64,000 bases of DNA from Euschistus heros. Taxonomy: Eukaryota; Arthropoda; Insecta; Hemiptera; Pentatomidae. Both the position numbers and the translations under genes were made by a program. The notes below the pieces were generated by a model. That model was given only the letters and a program-made list of their open reading frames with translations, did no database searches and was not told the DNA's origin. Shown here in pieces: positions 44,550-57,004 of this stretch; the first letter of the stretch is position 1; the number at the start of each line of letters is the position of its first letter. The stretch covers positions 1,617,501-1,681,500 of the forward strand of contig RCWM02000008.1 of assembly GCA_003667255.2 (NCBI GenBank), in the 5' to 3' direction.

Positions 44550-45450
44550 TAACAGATGAAAAGACTGATTGCGCCATGAATACTGAATCAGCTGTAAGGA
44601 ATACCTTGAGTTCTTGAGAATTCAGATTAGGGATTTTATTATTTATTTAATTTTTTCGTTTGATTTATTTTGTATAAATGTAAGCGCTTTTCACAAGAAT
44701 GGAAAAATCATAATAAAATTGAAATTGATGAGACATTAAGTTAATGAAACATTACTCGTGAACTATAATTTAAAAGTAACTAAAAATTAAAAAAACCAAA
44801 ACCAAATGACAATTGAACGAAACTGTAATGACTGTGAACCTAAATATCCCGGAAAATTTGGTCGATAACTGAACCAGAGACTAAAGGGAACACATCTGGA
44901 CGTGCACTTAAGACGAAGTATTCCAACTTTGAAATAAATCGACATAAAAATGACCGTGGCTTATCCCTATCCTTGAATTTTCAATAATGGGTACTAATAT
45001 AAAAATATAATGATGGGAGAAAGTGAAAATGTGTTTTTAAAGATTATAATGCCCAAGTAACCAATCCCGAGTTATTTTATTCTTGTCCCTCTGACTTCTT
45101 AACATTGGCGTGCCATTGCTAAAAATGTTATGAAAATGTATTCGGAAGGGATTTTTGAGTTTTTATTTGCAGTGGCAGGTAGCCGTTTCTCGTGGACGCA
45201 TCAGTTCGTAACCACGCAACCATTATACGTCAGAATATCTTTATGTAAACACCACCTCTTATTCATTTTATCACACCAAGTATATTAATTTTTCAAATTT
45301 TCATGTCCACTGTAAATCAGATGAACCAAATATTTATGGTATTTGTAACAGGGCTCATGCCTTTTGATAGTAGGCTACAGCTGTCATAATAATACTCCCG
45401 ACAAAATGCGAAATAAATAAATAGTATTTCGGCGGTAATATTTTTAACCT
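44550..45450. other. AT-rich stretch without supported gene
   Basis: Nothing recognisable. Confidence 0.45.
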
Positions 45451-45452
45451 TA

Positions 45453-45842
45453 TTTTCACATTGTCATGGCCATTATCATTTAACATTGTCATGGTATCTT
45501 TATATTCCATGCAAATGTTAAGATACCACGACAACGTTATAAATTTATTTTAAAATAATTTTAGGAGTACTATGGCCGAAATTGAGTGTAATATTGATAT
45601 TGAAAGTGAATTGATGTGATATTTGCAGCGATATTATTTAAATTATATGATAAAAATATACTTTAACATTAAATAAAGACTGTTATTCGTTATGAAGCGG
45701 AAGTTTTCTTGTTTTATTTATTTTTTACAATTGAACCTTAAACTACTAAGATCCCTTTTTCACATTGTCATGTGTAAAGTCACATTGGTGTAGGGGTAAA
45801 TTCATATTGGTGTGGGGGCATTCACATTGTCATGGGTGAAAA
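45453..45842. mobile_element. Candidate MITE with terminal motif arrays
   Basis: The ends TTTTCAC (45,453-45,459) and GTGAAAA (45,836-45,842) are inverted, and TTA lies directly outside each end (45,450-45,452 and 45,843-45,845). A CACATTGTCATGG-like motif occurs twice at the left (45,457 and 45,482) and four times at the right (45,761, 45,781, 45,803 and 45,823), spaced 20-25 bp. A 19-bp inverted pair (45,482-45,500 and 45,520-45,538, 17 matches) can form a hairpin. TTA would fit PIF/Harbinger-type insertion. Short ends and no second copy keep this tentative. Confidence 0.5.
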
Positions 45843-45849
45843 TTATAAA

Positions 45850-46555
45850 CTGAAATATAAAAAAAAAGTAAAGTGATTTATGTGCTGCTGTACCACCTAT
45901 AATCCTCACTGATAGCCTCCAGGAAGTATCAAATGTTTGCAGCAAGATTTATCAACATTTAAATTTTTAGAAAATTAGCTTGAGAATCACCCATAAAATC
46001 AATCCATTTTTTTTTTTAAATGACCAAATATTTTAAAATTTATAAAAGGAACACTCATGTAAAAAAACCTAAAGGTTGCTCCATTTAAATGATGATATAC
46101 CCTCCTGCTGTATAAAATTCCAATGTCTTCAATGTCTCTAACTTCCCTTGACGTATGCTTACATACACTTGATTCCTTATCTTACATTTATAAATTATTA
46201 TAAATAATCTGCAAAATAAAAACGGTTACGTTTTTGTAGGTCTGTAGGTTTCTAGACCTGATGAGTTTTGACATTCAAATCTAGTGTTCTAATTAAGTAA
46301 TTCCAATTCTGTGTTAAAGTTCGGAATAATTTAAGAATTTCAATACATTTTCTGGTTGAGTTTAAATATGAAGATAAAAAAAAAAAAAAAAAAAAAAATC
46401 TATTTACATATTGTTCAGACTAATTTAAAATTAATTTATTATTCTAAAGAATGGTTTCAGAAGATATGTTTCAAAACGGAAAAATTGAAGTCCACTTTCG
46501 ATAATTTGTATTTCTTTTTTTCCTGACAACGCCTTGTGATCTGCCACATTCTTTA
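45850..46555. other. AT-rich stretch without supported gene
   Basis: No gene. Poly-A of 24 bp at 46,377-46,400. Confidence 0.45.
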
Positions 46556-46559
46556 TACT

Positions 46560-46865
46560 TTAGTTCGAGGTTCTCTGGGATGCTTGCATACATAGTGTGA
46601 CATAGTGTTTTCTTTCTTTCTGTGCTGTAGTTTATTTCCTAACATTATTATTTGTTATATTGTACTTCGTATCTTGGATTGTGATACCCTGTAGTTGAAG
46701 GTTATTTACTAGTATAGTTATTAGGGGTTATTGTTTTTTTATTGTAAAGAATGTATAAAGGGACTTATTAACACCCATATTACTTATTTATCTTGACTTA
46801 GGATGCTTGTAATATTTATAAAATAAAACTTTTTATTGATTAAAAAAAAAAATTAAAAAAAAAAA
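46560..46865 (+). repeat. Possible retroposon 3' end
   Basis: AATAAAACTTTTTATTGATT near 46,822 is followed by a 25-bp A-rich tail, as expected for a LINE 3' UTR or processed transcript. No coding part was recognised upstream. Confidence 0.35.
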
Positions 46866-46869
46866 CAGC

Positions 46870-48050
46870 TATTACTACGTGGAAAGTCCCTTCTTAAGAA
46901 GCGTCGTTCCATGATGAAAAAGATCTTGAAGCATGTTAAGGGTTCAACATTTACCAAAGAGATTGCAGAGAGATTTTAGGAAGGGAGTGGAGGCGGAGGA
47001 TGGTTAGGGAAGGTAATGCAATTAGGAGGAAAAAGATAAGAGGAGAAATAAAAATAGAAAAGAGAGACATATCAGACAGATTGCCTTGTTTGCTTTTCCC
47101 TTCATCCTTCCTTCCTCTGTTTTTTCATTATAGGTATGGCTCCGCTGTGTTAACATTCTCAGCGGCCAACGTCCTCCGCTTATTGCTTTATTCTCTGATT
47201 TATTATTATTTGAATTTTCTTTTGGTTTATAAAGATAAAACTATTAATATGGTGATGTTTTCCTAAGGCGTCTTACATCCAGTATTTCTTTCACACCGTT
47301 AATCTTAGAAGGCTCATTTTTTTCTATGTTGTGAATAAAAATAGGAGGAGAAAAATAGTAGTTAGTGATTAGTAGTTAGGGAAAAACAAAAAAAAAAAAA
47401 AATATAATTCAATATTTGACGGGAAAATATTTTATTTCAGTTCTTCAGTATTTTGCTTCAGTTGTTATTGCCAATACGTTTACTGTAGACATATATACCA
47501 TAACTTATCTCTGCGAAATATACACTTCGTTAGGACTCACATTATTTTTTTCCGACTCAGAACTACTTAGTTTTTTTTTAGATTTTTCTAATCACAAACG
47601 TAACACATTCATTCAAATTTCACACCAAGACCATAATAACAAAAACAATAGCGACAGCTATACGCAATGATTTGTATTATACAGTTGCAAAATATCCGAC
47701 ACTTATTTAAAGATGTCAAGAGATGTTGCTGCGAACATTTTAATAGGTGCAGGAAAGATAAAAATGGTTGTACCGCATAAGGTACAGGAGGCCTTGTAGG
47801 TTAAAAGCATCCTGAATATTTTTAATGACATCTAGGAATGAATGAAATTGACTCAGTTATCGTGGATGGAGTTGCAATAGTATACCAGAAGAAAGAGATT
47901 TACTGAATTTCTTCATATATATGTATGAAAACAAACTACATGTATCAGGTTTATGAGCTGTTTAGGTAGATAAAAAAGACATGAAATACTAAAAATAAAC
48001 CTGGTTGGCTGATACGGGGCGGTCGGCAATAATATAGGACACTCCCAGAT
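46870..48050. other. Stretch without supported gene
   Basis: Open frames at 47,000-47,266 and 47,416-47,670 have no recognisable domain and AT-driven composition. Confidence 0.4.
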
Positions 48051-48079
48051 AGAATTGATCAACACGCACAGTATCTCGC

Positions 48080-48640
48080 CAAGCGGACACTGGAAATTGG
48101 GGCATTAAGAGATATGATGGATCGGGTACCCATATTATAGGCCGCAGATAACAGACCAACAGGAAATGAGCCTACCTTTTACCTTTACACGCTAATATGA
48201 CGTGACCCCCTCGCATACATTTTCCAACCCACGTCACTTCCTCCCCGGTGGTCACTAGCAGCTGCTGCCCCCTGTTTAAGCGACCCTTTCATTGCCGCAC
48301 TTAACGAGTTATAGCGGCGGTTTTTAACCGAATTGGCATAAATATTAGCCCTTTCATAAGGAAACTTTCCCAAACGACTATCACGATTTAGACCTATCGC
48401 CGATTGTGCCGCTGAAATTTACAAAGGCTATAACACGCGAGGGGCACCAATTCATTTGGGCCTTTCAAATGAACAGCCTTTTTTGCTTTTTATTGGAGTG
48501 AAAATGGAACCTAAATACGCCGAGGCTGGGTCTCTAATATCGTTGGAAAACTATCCTCTCCCTTCTATCAATTTTAATTTTGCTTCTGATAAACTAAATC
48601 GAGAAGAAATACGGCTGAAAGAAGTACAATAGTAATAAAA
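48080..48640. promoter_or_regulatory. Candidate regulatory island
   Basis: Balanced composition, no repeats, and several TTTAT/ATAAA homeodomain-type sites with adjacent G+C-rich words (48,300-48,500). No exon. Confidence 0.25.
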
Positions 48641-48721
48641 TAAGGGTCGTTGTTATTATTACAATTATAGATATGAAGGTACCGATATTTTTCTATTTTG
48701 GATACCAAAGTACTAAACTTT

Positions 48722-48805
48722 TTTTTTATTATTATTTTTTTTTTTAAAGGGCGTAACGTCCTTATGCACTACAGCTTGGGCAGAAAGGACGAGCAGTATG
48801 CATTA
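48722..48805 (-). repeat. SINE-like 3' tail
   Basis: On the minus strand 'gtgcataaggacgttacgcc' is followed by an A/T-rich tail. 'acataaggacgttaagccca' near 62,730 has the same end, so both belong to one short retroposon family. Confidence 0.5.
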
Positions 48806-48809
48806 TATA

Positions 48810-49265
48810 CAAGTAAATTTGAGGAAAATTATTACAATGTAAAGAACTTATCGCTAGTAGCATTTCAATAATAGTTCTACATTAGAAGTTCTTTTGGCCA
48901 TCTTATTTTCAGATTATCGGAAATTGAGTGTGAAGTAAGTTGGGAGACTAATGGATTCAAGTGGATATGGAGTTTACTGTGAAAGGGTAGGTATCTGGTT
49001 TGGGCACAATCACCTGCATTTGATCCATAAGGATCTTTATGGATAAATTTGTTCGCAACGTAATAAGGAGCATTGTGGATTGTAAGGATTTGATATGAGA
49101 AGAATTAGAAGGTTGAGTATACCCCGAAATTTGCTCTACGTATGTCCAAACGGGTATAATAACTGACATGTACATAAGTCTTTTGTAATTAATTGGTAGC
49201 TTTGAAAGCTTCTCTAGTAAATGTCGGAATAGTCAGAAACGACTAGCAGGTATTTGTATTTTAAG
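48810..49265 (-). mobile_element. Jockey-derived short insert
   Basis: Plus-strand blocks 'gaaaattattacaatgtaaa', 'gttgggagactaatggattc', 'ggatctttatggataaattt' and 'tgtccaaacgggtataataa' are the reverse of the Jockey C-terminus and 3' UTR. The 5' end near 49,262 reads GACTTAAAATACAAATACC, matching the LKRQE breakpoint. Confidence 0.8.
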
Positions 49266-49299
49266 TCAGGTTATGCCGATTTAAGAATATCGGTTCTTA

Positions 49300-51000
49300 A
49301 TACAACGGTTAAAAAAAAAAGTAATGCATGTTAGATTAAAAAAAAAATCTTAACAAAGGAGTTTGAATATAAAATTTGCATCCAAGTCTGGCCCATGGGA
49401 ATACAGTTAAAGTTAAAATTCACACTAGCATGTACTTCCACTCAGAAGTTTTTGTACACCGGATAAATGTCTCACATTATGGTGACGGAAACCTTCCTTA
49501 ACTTTTTGATTTTTCTGACATTGGCTAGGGTTGTTGCTTCAGCTATACTAAATTCCTTTATATCTGTTGAAGAAACACATCTATTAAACAACTTGATGTT
49601 TTTATTTAAATAGTAATATTTGATCTTTGAAAAAAATTATCATTTATTTGTAGATAAGATGGTGTAGGTGAAGCATACAAAAACTGTTCTGTAGCAATAT
49701 ATTATATAATAAAATTTTTAATTTAAAATCTCATCATTTTTTCTTCATCCAGAAAAGGAATTGTTTTAAAATAAATAAATAACTGGGCATTAAAAAACTG
49801 TTGCACAATGTTTTACACGTGTAAAAAAAATATATGGCAAATAAGAAAAACGTCGCTTTGGATTTAGTTAAATTAGCTATTCTTGTAAAATGTATTCGAA
49901 TCTATTTCAACATCATTACGATTTTTCTTCTACTGACTGCAGTATTTAGATTCTAATTGCAACAAGAACTTTGAAATAATCATTATTACTTAAAAACGAA
50001 AGATAGAAAACATCAAATATTCCTATAGCAATTTCAGAGGGACGTAAATTGCGTAAATCAAGTGATACGCTAAAAAAATAAAAATGAATAAATAAAAAGA
50101 TCTGAGGCAGGCAAAAAAATAAAAGGTAAGGAAAAAAGTAAATTTTCAAAGGAAGGATTCAAAATTGGTTTTCAGAGAACTTCGAGGAAATCTATGTTCT
50201 TTATAAAATCCAATTTACTTCACTCTCACCAGTGATTTCCATTTAGACAGTGCGCGATGTAATCTGACAGAAAGTAAGAAAATAAAAATCAACTGCTGGT
50301 AATTTAATTTTATAATTGAGAGATACGAAATTGTAAAATATTATATTTTACTGTATAATATTTATATTTTACTATACCTTGTCCCTTTTTAAAAAATACA
50401 AGAGATTGATGAGTTAAAAGGAGGTTATCAGCGACTAGCTAAAAATTAGGGATTTTATAATATTCATAGGAAAGATAGTTCACCTGTACCGTACCTATGA
50501 GAGTTTTTGTAGCAACCCCAACTAAATAATACTCTGGATAACCATTAAGACCAAACCTAGTGTTAATCTTCTTAAAAGTGATCAGCTAAGATTCTAGGTC
50601 GTGATGGGAGTGATATAACATTATATATATTTGCCTTATATGCAAACCTTTAAAAAATCCTCACCAATTTATAATTATTAATTACAATTAACAATAAACC
50701 ACTAAATATGTAGTATTCCATGAACGTTATGATATATCATTTAATTACTATACTATTTTAATTTTATAATTTATTATTTGTTAACGAAGCCTCCATTCCA
50801 GCAAGCGTATCACATTCAATTATTACTTTTATGTATTTTTTTTTATTATTATTATTTTTTTTTAAACTTACTTAGTTCTTCTTTCTTCACGTTAAATATT
50901 TGAGAGATGTATGATATAAAAGAATTCAGAAAAATGAATTATTTAATTTCTGAATATTAATTATCTATCTAGGAATAGGTTCTGACTGACATTCTATATT
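49300..51000. other. AT-rich stretch without supported gene
   Basis: Only AT-driven short frames. No repeat match recognised. Confidence 0.45.
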
Positions 51001-51004
51001 AGAT

Positions 51005-51045
51005 AAGTGCCAAGCCGGATTCGAGGTAACCCCGACATGCAATTT
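51005..51045 (-). repeat. Possible SINE B-box remnant
   Basis: On the minus strand GGTTACCTCGAATCCGGCTT resembles a B box plus trailing SINE sequence. Very short. Confidence 0.2.
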
Positions 51046-51049
51046 GTAA

Positions 51050-52255
51050 TGAATACGAAAATTATATTCGAAAATAATTTGTTTAATATCTTAAATCACG
51101 ACATAAATACCTCAATTGTTGGCTTGGAAACTCCTGTAATGATTTCTTACCTGAAACAGAGAATTAAAAATTAAAATTAATTTATTACCTTATAATATTT
51201 ATTAAATTATGAGATAGCTGTCACACATCAAGAACACTGAAGAATAGTGTCAGAATTGAGAGCACAGGTAAATGCTAATAAATCCTAGGATTATTCAAAG
51301 TGAGTTTTTAGGTTATAAATGTAAATTTAATGAACCTCATTCCTAGACTGAAAATAGTCAGGTGTTCCATCAGAGAACGGTCATAGTATATTTTTGCTGA
51401 CATGATTTGCATTGCAAGGGTGGGCGATGCTACTATAATTATATACATTATATATTATAAGATATGTTCGTTCAGTAAATAGTAAATGCAATTGAATATA
51501 GAAGTTTTGAGTATATGAGCTAACATAAGAAAAATAAATTATAGTAATAAAAATAATTAGAATATGCTCAAGAAGAGGAAAAGTATATAGAAATGAAATA
51601 CGTACTATACATATAATAGTTGTTTGGAGTACTTCAAATAGGTTTTCGCTAACATGTTTTAATACATTCATTAGATTCTAGATAAAGCCCATTTACTGCA
51701 TATTTTGTTATGCAGCAGTAAATTTCATTAAACAGATTAATAAAAAAAAATGTGAGTGCTTCCATTAAATGTTTTAAAAGCTTTTTACACCGAACAATTT
51801 GCTCTACACACACAACAAAAAATGGAGATTAAGGAGGTTTTTTAAAAACGATTAAAGTTTACTCTAGTTAAACTAGGAGGTGAATTAGCCTAGATAAATG
51901 CAGAACCCACCCCAAGAACTCTCCTCCTATAATTTCTCACCAACCTAATTAACAAAAAGATTGATGGCCCTATCGTACTTTCTCGATTGCCCCTTTAAGC
52001 TGAAAGTGTCGGCCGTAGGGATATTTTGAAGGAAAATATTATTAGTAATTACCCTAGCTAGTTTTTTTTTTCCCCCTTTAGGCAAAATTCTTAAAATTTA
52101 AGTTCGAATAATGAAATAATAAAATATATATCTACAGTGAGAAATGTGCCGAAAAATAGAGGATCTCACAACAGTAGGTGTGCTGACATAGGTGTTTTAA
52201 GGGACTTGATCGAAATTTCATATAAGAGGTCTGGGTAGTAAATGTAACCAGAATT
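51050..52255. other. Stretch without supported gene
   Basis: No domain. The part 51,840-52,010 is more balanced in composition. Confidence 0.4.
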
Positions 52256-52262
52256 TTCTCAT

Positions 52263-52306
52263 CCAGTGGCAGTTTGTGTAACACCCAGTGGCAGTTTGTG
52301 TAACAC
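52263..52306 (+). repeat. Perfect 22-bp tandem duplication
   Basis: The unit at 52,263-52,284 (starting CCAGTGGCAG) is repeated exactly at 52,285-52,306. Confidence 0.97.
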
Positions 52307-52739
52307 AAGTATTTTTTTCGAATTTTTATTTCTAACCTTGGTTTTATTTTTACTTTGTTGTTTTTATGTGCTGCGTTACTAAACACCGTGTAGTAGTTAA
52401 TACAACTTTATTAAAACGAACACAATGTAAAACGTCTCCATCACACTTAAAAGGCTTAATTGAGAACATACGTACTTCTTTTTCCAAATAGATCTTTTGT
52501 CTTTACAAGAGTGATATTCGGCATTTTAACATAGGATGTGTTTTGGTGGGCAATGCATTTCAAGAGGAGCAAATGCGGTCGAAAGTTCGCACAGAGGGAA
52601 GAATCAACATTTGGACAAACTCGAGCTTATTCATTAGGTGAAAACAAAAAAAAAAAATAGGAAGGGTTCTGATAGTTATTTTTCAATTTGAATTTATATT
52701 TTACTTTTTTATCTGCACAGAAACATAAAAAAATTAAAT

Positions 52740-52920
52740 AGTCAAATGCTGATATGCTAGATATGTAAATAAATATGCAATTATAGTTCTAAATATGTAT
52801 TAATGGCAAAATATGCAAATAAAAATGCCGAATATGTAGATGATTATGAAATTTCAGTTACAAATATGTAAAAATACGCACTTATGGTAAAATATGCACA
52901 AATATGAAAAACAAAAATAA
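52740..52920. repeat. Degenerate AATATG-rich repeat
   Basis: Words such as 'aatatgcaaat' and 'aaatatgtaa' recur about ten times in 180 bp. One exact ATGCAAAT octamer is present near 52,813. Low-complexity drift is as likely as a binding-site cluster. Confidence 0.5.
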
Positions 52921-53159
52921 CTCAGATTGATTCCAAATGCCTCAAAATGGATTTTTGTTAAGCCATTTCAAATTTAATTTAATTTTTATCAAATAAGTCC
53001 TTTTTTTCCGCCATAGAATAAGTCGGAATCTCTGTATTGTGGAGAAAAACTCATTAGAGAAAAAAAGAGTTTTCAATTGTAAATAAAAAAAAATAACTAA
53101 GGTATATCAAAAAGCAACAGAGAGGGGGAGGGGAGATATTAAACTTTAAAATTTACCTA

Positions 53160-53200
53160 CCTTGGCTCAGAGTGGTCTCAAACTTTTGACCGGCAGTGCA
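53160..53200. mobile_element. Single Tc1-like terminal repeat
   Basis: 'gtggtctcaaacttttgacc' followed by 'ggcagtgca' and TATA resembles the terminal repeat of Tc1-type transposons (TACACTGCCGGTCAAAAGTT on the other strand). The matching second end was not found, so this is a solo remnant with the element body to the left. Confidence 0.45.
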
Positions 53201-53204
53201 TATA

Positions 53205-53645
53205 GTTTCCCTTTAATCATACATATAATAATATATTCAAATTACATCCTCATTCCTAAATATAAGTTCAACATACTGTTTAATTTGGTAATGTGTGTAA
53301 TTACAAATAACCGGTCACGGTTCAGAGAGACAAGGAAGGAAAACAAATAGATAAACTGAAGTAAACAAATAGAAAAATACACCTTCAGAGATATTTAATC
53401 TTGCTGTAAAATAGAAAAATGGAAGGTAGTAAAGGCCCAGACTCGGAAACCTTATGTTGAAGTAAAAAACAATCTGTTGGATAACATTTTCTACATTTAC
53501 ATGCAGAGAAAGTTAGATAAAAAGGCTTGGATATGAAATATTAAATTTCCAAGAAGCGGGGAAAAACGTTTACCTGCCTCTTGGGAGATGGATAAAAAAA
53601 AAAAAAAAAAAAGAAATAAATACAATAGGACGGATGACTCAATAT
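53205..53645. other. AT-rich stretch without supported gene
   Basis: No recognisable gene. Poly-A of 20 bp near 53,597. Confidence 0.4.
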
Positions 53646-53649
53646 TTTA

Positions 53650-54070
53650 TAAAGTAAGACAAATAAGACTTCAATAGCAGACCCTTCCGAGGTAATAGAC
53701 ATCCGGAGGGAGCTGTCAGAAGAAGCCCCGTACATAAAGATTGAAAGATAGTTAATTTGACACCCCACGTCGGCGGAGTAGATGGGAACCGGAGCAGAGC
53801 TGGCAGGGCGGAATAAAGAGGCTAGCCCTAAAAATATGGCACATGGCCGATAATTGGAACAGTTCAAAGACAGAAGGGAAAGGGCTGGAGGGCTGGAAGG
53901 ACTCAATTTGTTACCTGCCCTATGGCCCTATGTTTGGCAGCTGTCGGCTATGGCACTCCTGTCAGGCCGGACAATCGGCGACCCTTTTAGTGCCTCCACT
54001 TCTCCAGCTCCAGCCGGCTCCTAATGATCTGCCTCCACCCTTCAGCTATTCAAGGAATAAAAATGTGGCA
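53650..54070. promoter_or_regulatory. Candidate regulatory island
   Basis: Among the most G+C-rich unique parts of the window, with no repeat match. Frames are open on both strands but lack a domain. Confidence 0.25.
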
Positions 54071-54249
54071 TTTTATACAATGTGCTGCAATAAAAAATTT
54101 ATTTAAATTAACCATGTAAGTTAGTGATGCTTCCGTTCACCGTTGATAGTCATGTCAACCTATCATACGTCAGGATGCATTCCTATCTATCCACTTTATT
54201 TCTTTCCTTTAAAAACCATTAAATTTGATGATAAATCAACTATCAAATG

Positions 54250-54525
54250 TTTTTTCTTTTTATTTTTTTAAAGCAGACATGCCACCTATCCCGTGACAAG
54301 TAGAAACGATTAGTACAATAATAATCATTAGAAAAATGGAGATTGGAGATTTGAGAACTCATCAGAGAAGAATTGGAAGGTTAGTGAAGCCCTATATGGT
54401 AGAACAACTTCCTATGTCCAAACTGCTTTAAGTACTGCCATGTAAATAAGTCATTTGTAATTAATTGGAAGTTTTGAAACCTTGTCTAGTAAATGTTGGA
54501 GTAGTGTAGCAAAGATCACCATTTT
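54250..54525 (-). mobile_element. Jockey-derived short insert, internally deleted
   Basis: A T-rich tail (54,247-54,271), then reverse-strand blocks 'agaagaattggaaggttagt', 'cttcctatgtccaaactgc' and 'cttgtctagtaaatgttgga'. A large part of the middle is missing, and the 5' end is slightly eroded compared with the other copies. Confidence 0.7.
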
Positions 54526-54529
54526 AAAT

Positions 54530-55330
54530 GGTGAAGGAATTCGTAAGACTATAAAATCAGGCTTCTGCTGTATGAACTAATAAAAAATTAAAATTAAAAC
54601 CCGTACCAAAATAGACTGTTACTTACACCAATAGACTATGTTGTATGTTCGCACAGAAATGTTTTAATCAGCTATTTATGCATTGTCAGCATTGACCATA
54701 ATAACGCTGTATTGTATTTGGTACACAGCAAAATAACTTATTTTTAAAACCGTACATTACGAAACATCTCTAACCGTCCATGTTAACGATGTATAAAGCT
54801 AAAACCGTTAAAAACTCAAACTTCCTGCCACATCTTGAGAGAACTCCGAAAATTTAAAAGCTTGTATCTTAGTTCCTCGTTTAATACAGAGAGCTTATTT
54901 TTTCCCTCAAATTGTATTACATTTAGTCTACTGTAATTTTAAATATAACAACCTCTTTTTTAGAACTTATCATCCAACAGATATTTTGGGAAAACGTAGA
55001 AAAGTCAGAAATATTTGATGCAACGAATTAACTAGCGATGGCACCTTAAGATCCAAAACTTGCATTTCGTACAAAATCACAACGGAAAATTTTACTGGAC
55101 TATTAGGGATTCCCCGAAAATATTGTTCTTCCATCCCCGGACTCCGCGGGACGGCCGGATTATCTCGAGAGTCTGTATAGCTGAACATACTTGGGTTCAG
55201 TGATGTTTATTGGTCAACAGTTGCGCAAGGTGGTGATTAATCCAGAATCTTTTTTCCACATTTGAGAGAACCCATATTATAGGGGCTGAGTGTGCAAGAA
55301 TAAGGCCTCCCGACAAGATTTATCGGTTGA
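54530..55330. other. Stretch without supported gene
   Basis: No domain. 55,000-55,200 is balanced in composition. Confidence 0.4.
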
Positions 55331-55334
55331 ACAG

Positions 55335-55425
55335 GATAAATAATTATCGGCCTCACCGAGATGCGAACCCAGGACCCGATGTCAGTAGTCCAAAGCCTAA
55401 CGAAAATGCCACGCCTCCCGTGTAT
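55335..55425 (-). repeat. tRNA-derived SINE head
   Basis: The minus strand gives an A-box-like GTGGCATTTTCGTTAGG, and about 35 bp later CCTGGGTTCGCATCTCGG, a good B box. The spacing fits a tRNA-derived SINE promoter. No functional tRNA cloverleaf. Confidence 0.45.
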
Positions 55426-55429
55426 GAAG

Positions 55430-56210
55430 TATGCATCACTTAATTTTCACAAACTCGTTAGTATATTTACCAAACATATTCAAGCTAGGACAATAATTTA
55501 ATCAAGCGAATATTTAGTTAACCAAACACCGTTTGGTCTAACCTCTTGAGAGATTGTGACAATTCACATAGACCTTCCCTTATTACAATCAACTTGTATT
55601 GCTGTTTTTTTAATCCCGGCTAATAGAGACAATTTAATCATTCACTGCAAAAGGATAAACTTTCCCCTTTCTCACTTGGGCAGTTCGGTAGCATTAGTCG
55701 ATCTTGTCCTATCAGAAGTTTGTAGCGTTCCGGTATGATCTACGAGCTAACTGAAACCAGTAGTTTCATTGAACTGTTTTTTCTGCGGACCGCCCTGCGC
55801 CACCGAACCTGAGCTCGACAAACACGGCGATGAGGAGCCATCGATCACAGATACCTGATACACTGCTGATAGATGACGAAGCTTTTATTAAAGGGTCATT
55901 GCCACGGAAAACAATCCTCAATCCAACAGAATTGAAAAGTATTGCCGACAGTTAAACGTACAGCTGAATAAAGTCTACAATGAATAGCTTTGTATCATCA
56001 TTTCAAAAATAACAAGTCTTCCATTGCATTGTGCAGATGATTAAAAGATTTATGCAAATATGAATTTTTATTACCATTCATAGTAGTTTCCACGAACTAG
56101 TACACTTATGGAAATGTTACAGCCAGAGTGACAACCGTTGTTGACCTTTAAACACCACAGACATCTGACAAATAATGTATAATGAGATAATATAAGAAGG
56201 ATAAGAGGAA
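55430..56210. other. Stretch without supported gene
   Basis: Moderately balanced composition and no recognisable domain or repeat. Confidence 0.4.
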
Positions 56211-56214
56211 GAAG

Positions 56215-56480
56215 AAAATAAACTTTATTCTGGGACAACTTGTCACCTAAGAATAACATATAAGTACAATACAGGAAACGCGTTATGATAAAAAAATTTT
56301 TGTGGGATGCAGTTCTATGCTCAGAAGTGTTGATGGGTTGGGTTCTTGTGTTTAATGGATGTAAGAGCGCAGAGTAAGGGGATCATGGATATAGGAGGTT
56401 TTTTTGGTTCTTAAGGATTGAAATATGAGTGCACCTAGGAAGTATGGACATAAAGGCACCCATAAGTAAAGGGTAAAGCC
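56215..56480 (-). mobile_element. CR1/L2-like LINE fragment
   Basis: On the minus strand: a GLYPLLMGAFMSILPRC-like stretch, THISILKNQKNLLYP, SPYSALLHPLNTRTQPINTS and a short remainder, then the 3' tail TTGTCCCAGAATAAAGTTTA (56,240-56,221). It aligns with the copy at 13.39-13.85 kb block by block but lacks the LWNSLP region. Confidence 0.75.
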
Positions 56481-56489
56481 CGACCAATA

Positions 56490-56645
56490 CACTACTTCTA
56501 ATCTTTCTATATAATAAATATGGACATGGAACGGAATTATGCAGAAGCTAGTAGAAATAACCGTAAAAATATTTTAGATATAATTTAAATATGGTATTTT
56601 TAAAAATTATATTGCATGTTAAATTTAATTTTATACGTGGTTATT
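56490..56645. other. AT-rich spacer
   Basis: Nothing recognisable. Confidence 0.4.
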
Positions 56646-56649
56646 AAAA

Positions 56650-56930
56650 AATAATATACGTGCATTAATAATTCCCCCTATTGTGGGAATGGACCCCAGC
56701 ACATTCGGGCAAAGTGGCTCCCCTCGGAGGGTAGGGCCTGGAGGGGGCACTCGGTAATCCGCACTTATCTAAACGGCAGTTGTGCAGTTATCAGTTGCGG
56801 CTTATCCGTTATTGCCATGGTATAGGCACCTTATTGTCCCATCAGTAATTACAGTAGAACTGTTAGCATTTCCTATGCGCAGTCGTTTGCTGAATGAGGG
56901 TGGATTTCAATTTGAATAAATAGCTCGTAG
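56650..56930. promoter_or_regulatory. Candidate regulatory island
   Basis: Balanced, unique sequence with Myb-like AACGGCAGTTG (56,772-56,782) and several TTAT-type sites. No exon. Confidence 0.25.
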
Positions 56931-56939
56931 GGAGAGTTC

Positions 56940-57000
56940 CTTAGTGGCTTAGCGGACTTTGGCGCTAAGATATCGGGGCTTAGAGAAGTCCCCGAGATGC
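56940..57000 (+). repeat. SINE-like A-box segment
   Basis: TTAGTGGCTTAGCGGACTTT contains TGGCTTAGCGG, a perfect pol III A-box match (TGGCNNAGYGG). A B box at the expected distance is not clear, so this is a remnant. Confidence 0.35.
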
Positions 57001-57004
57001 TTAA

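Noticed and set aside
45574..45620. Mini-ORF MAEIECNIDIESELM inside the 45.5-kb element
   Set aside because: Too short to support, no neighbouring coding sequence.
53541..54106. Opposing open frames in the 53.65-54.05 kb island
   Set aside because: No recognisable domain; one contains a poly-Phe artefact from a poly-A run.
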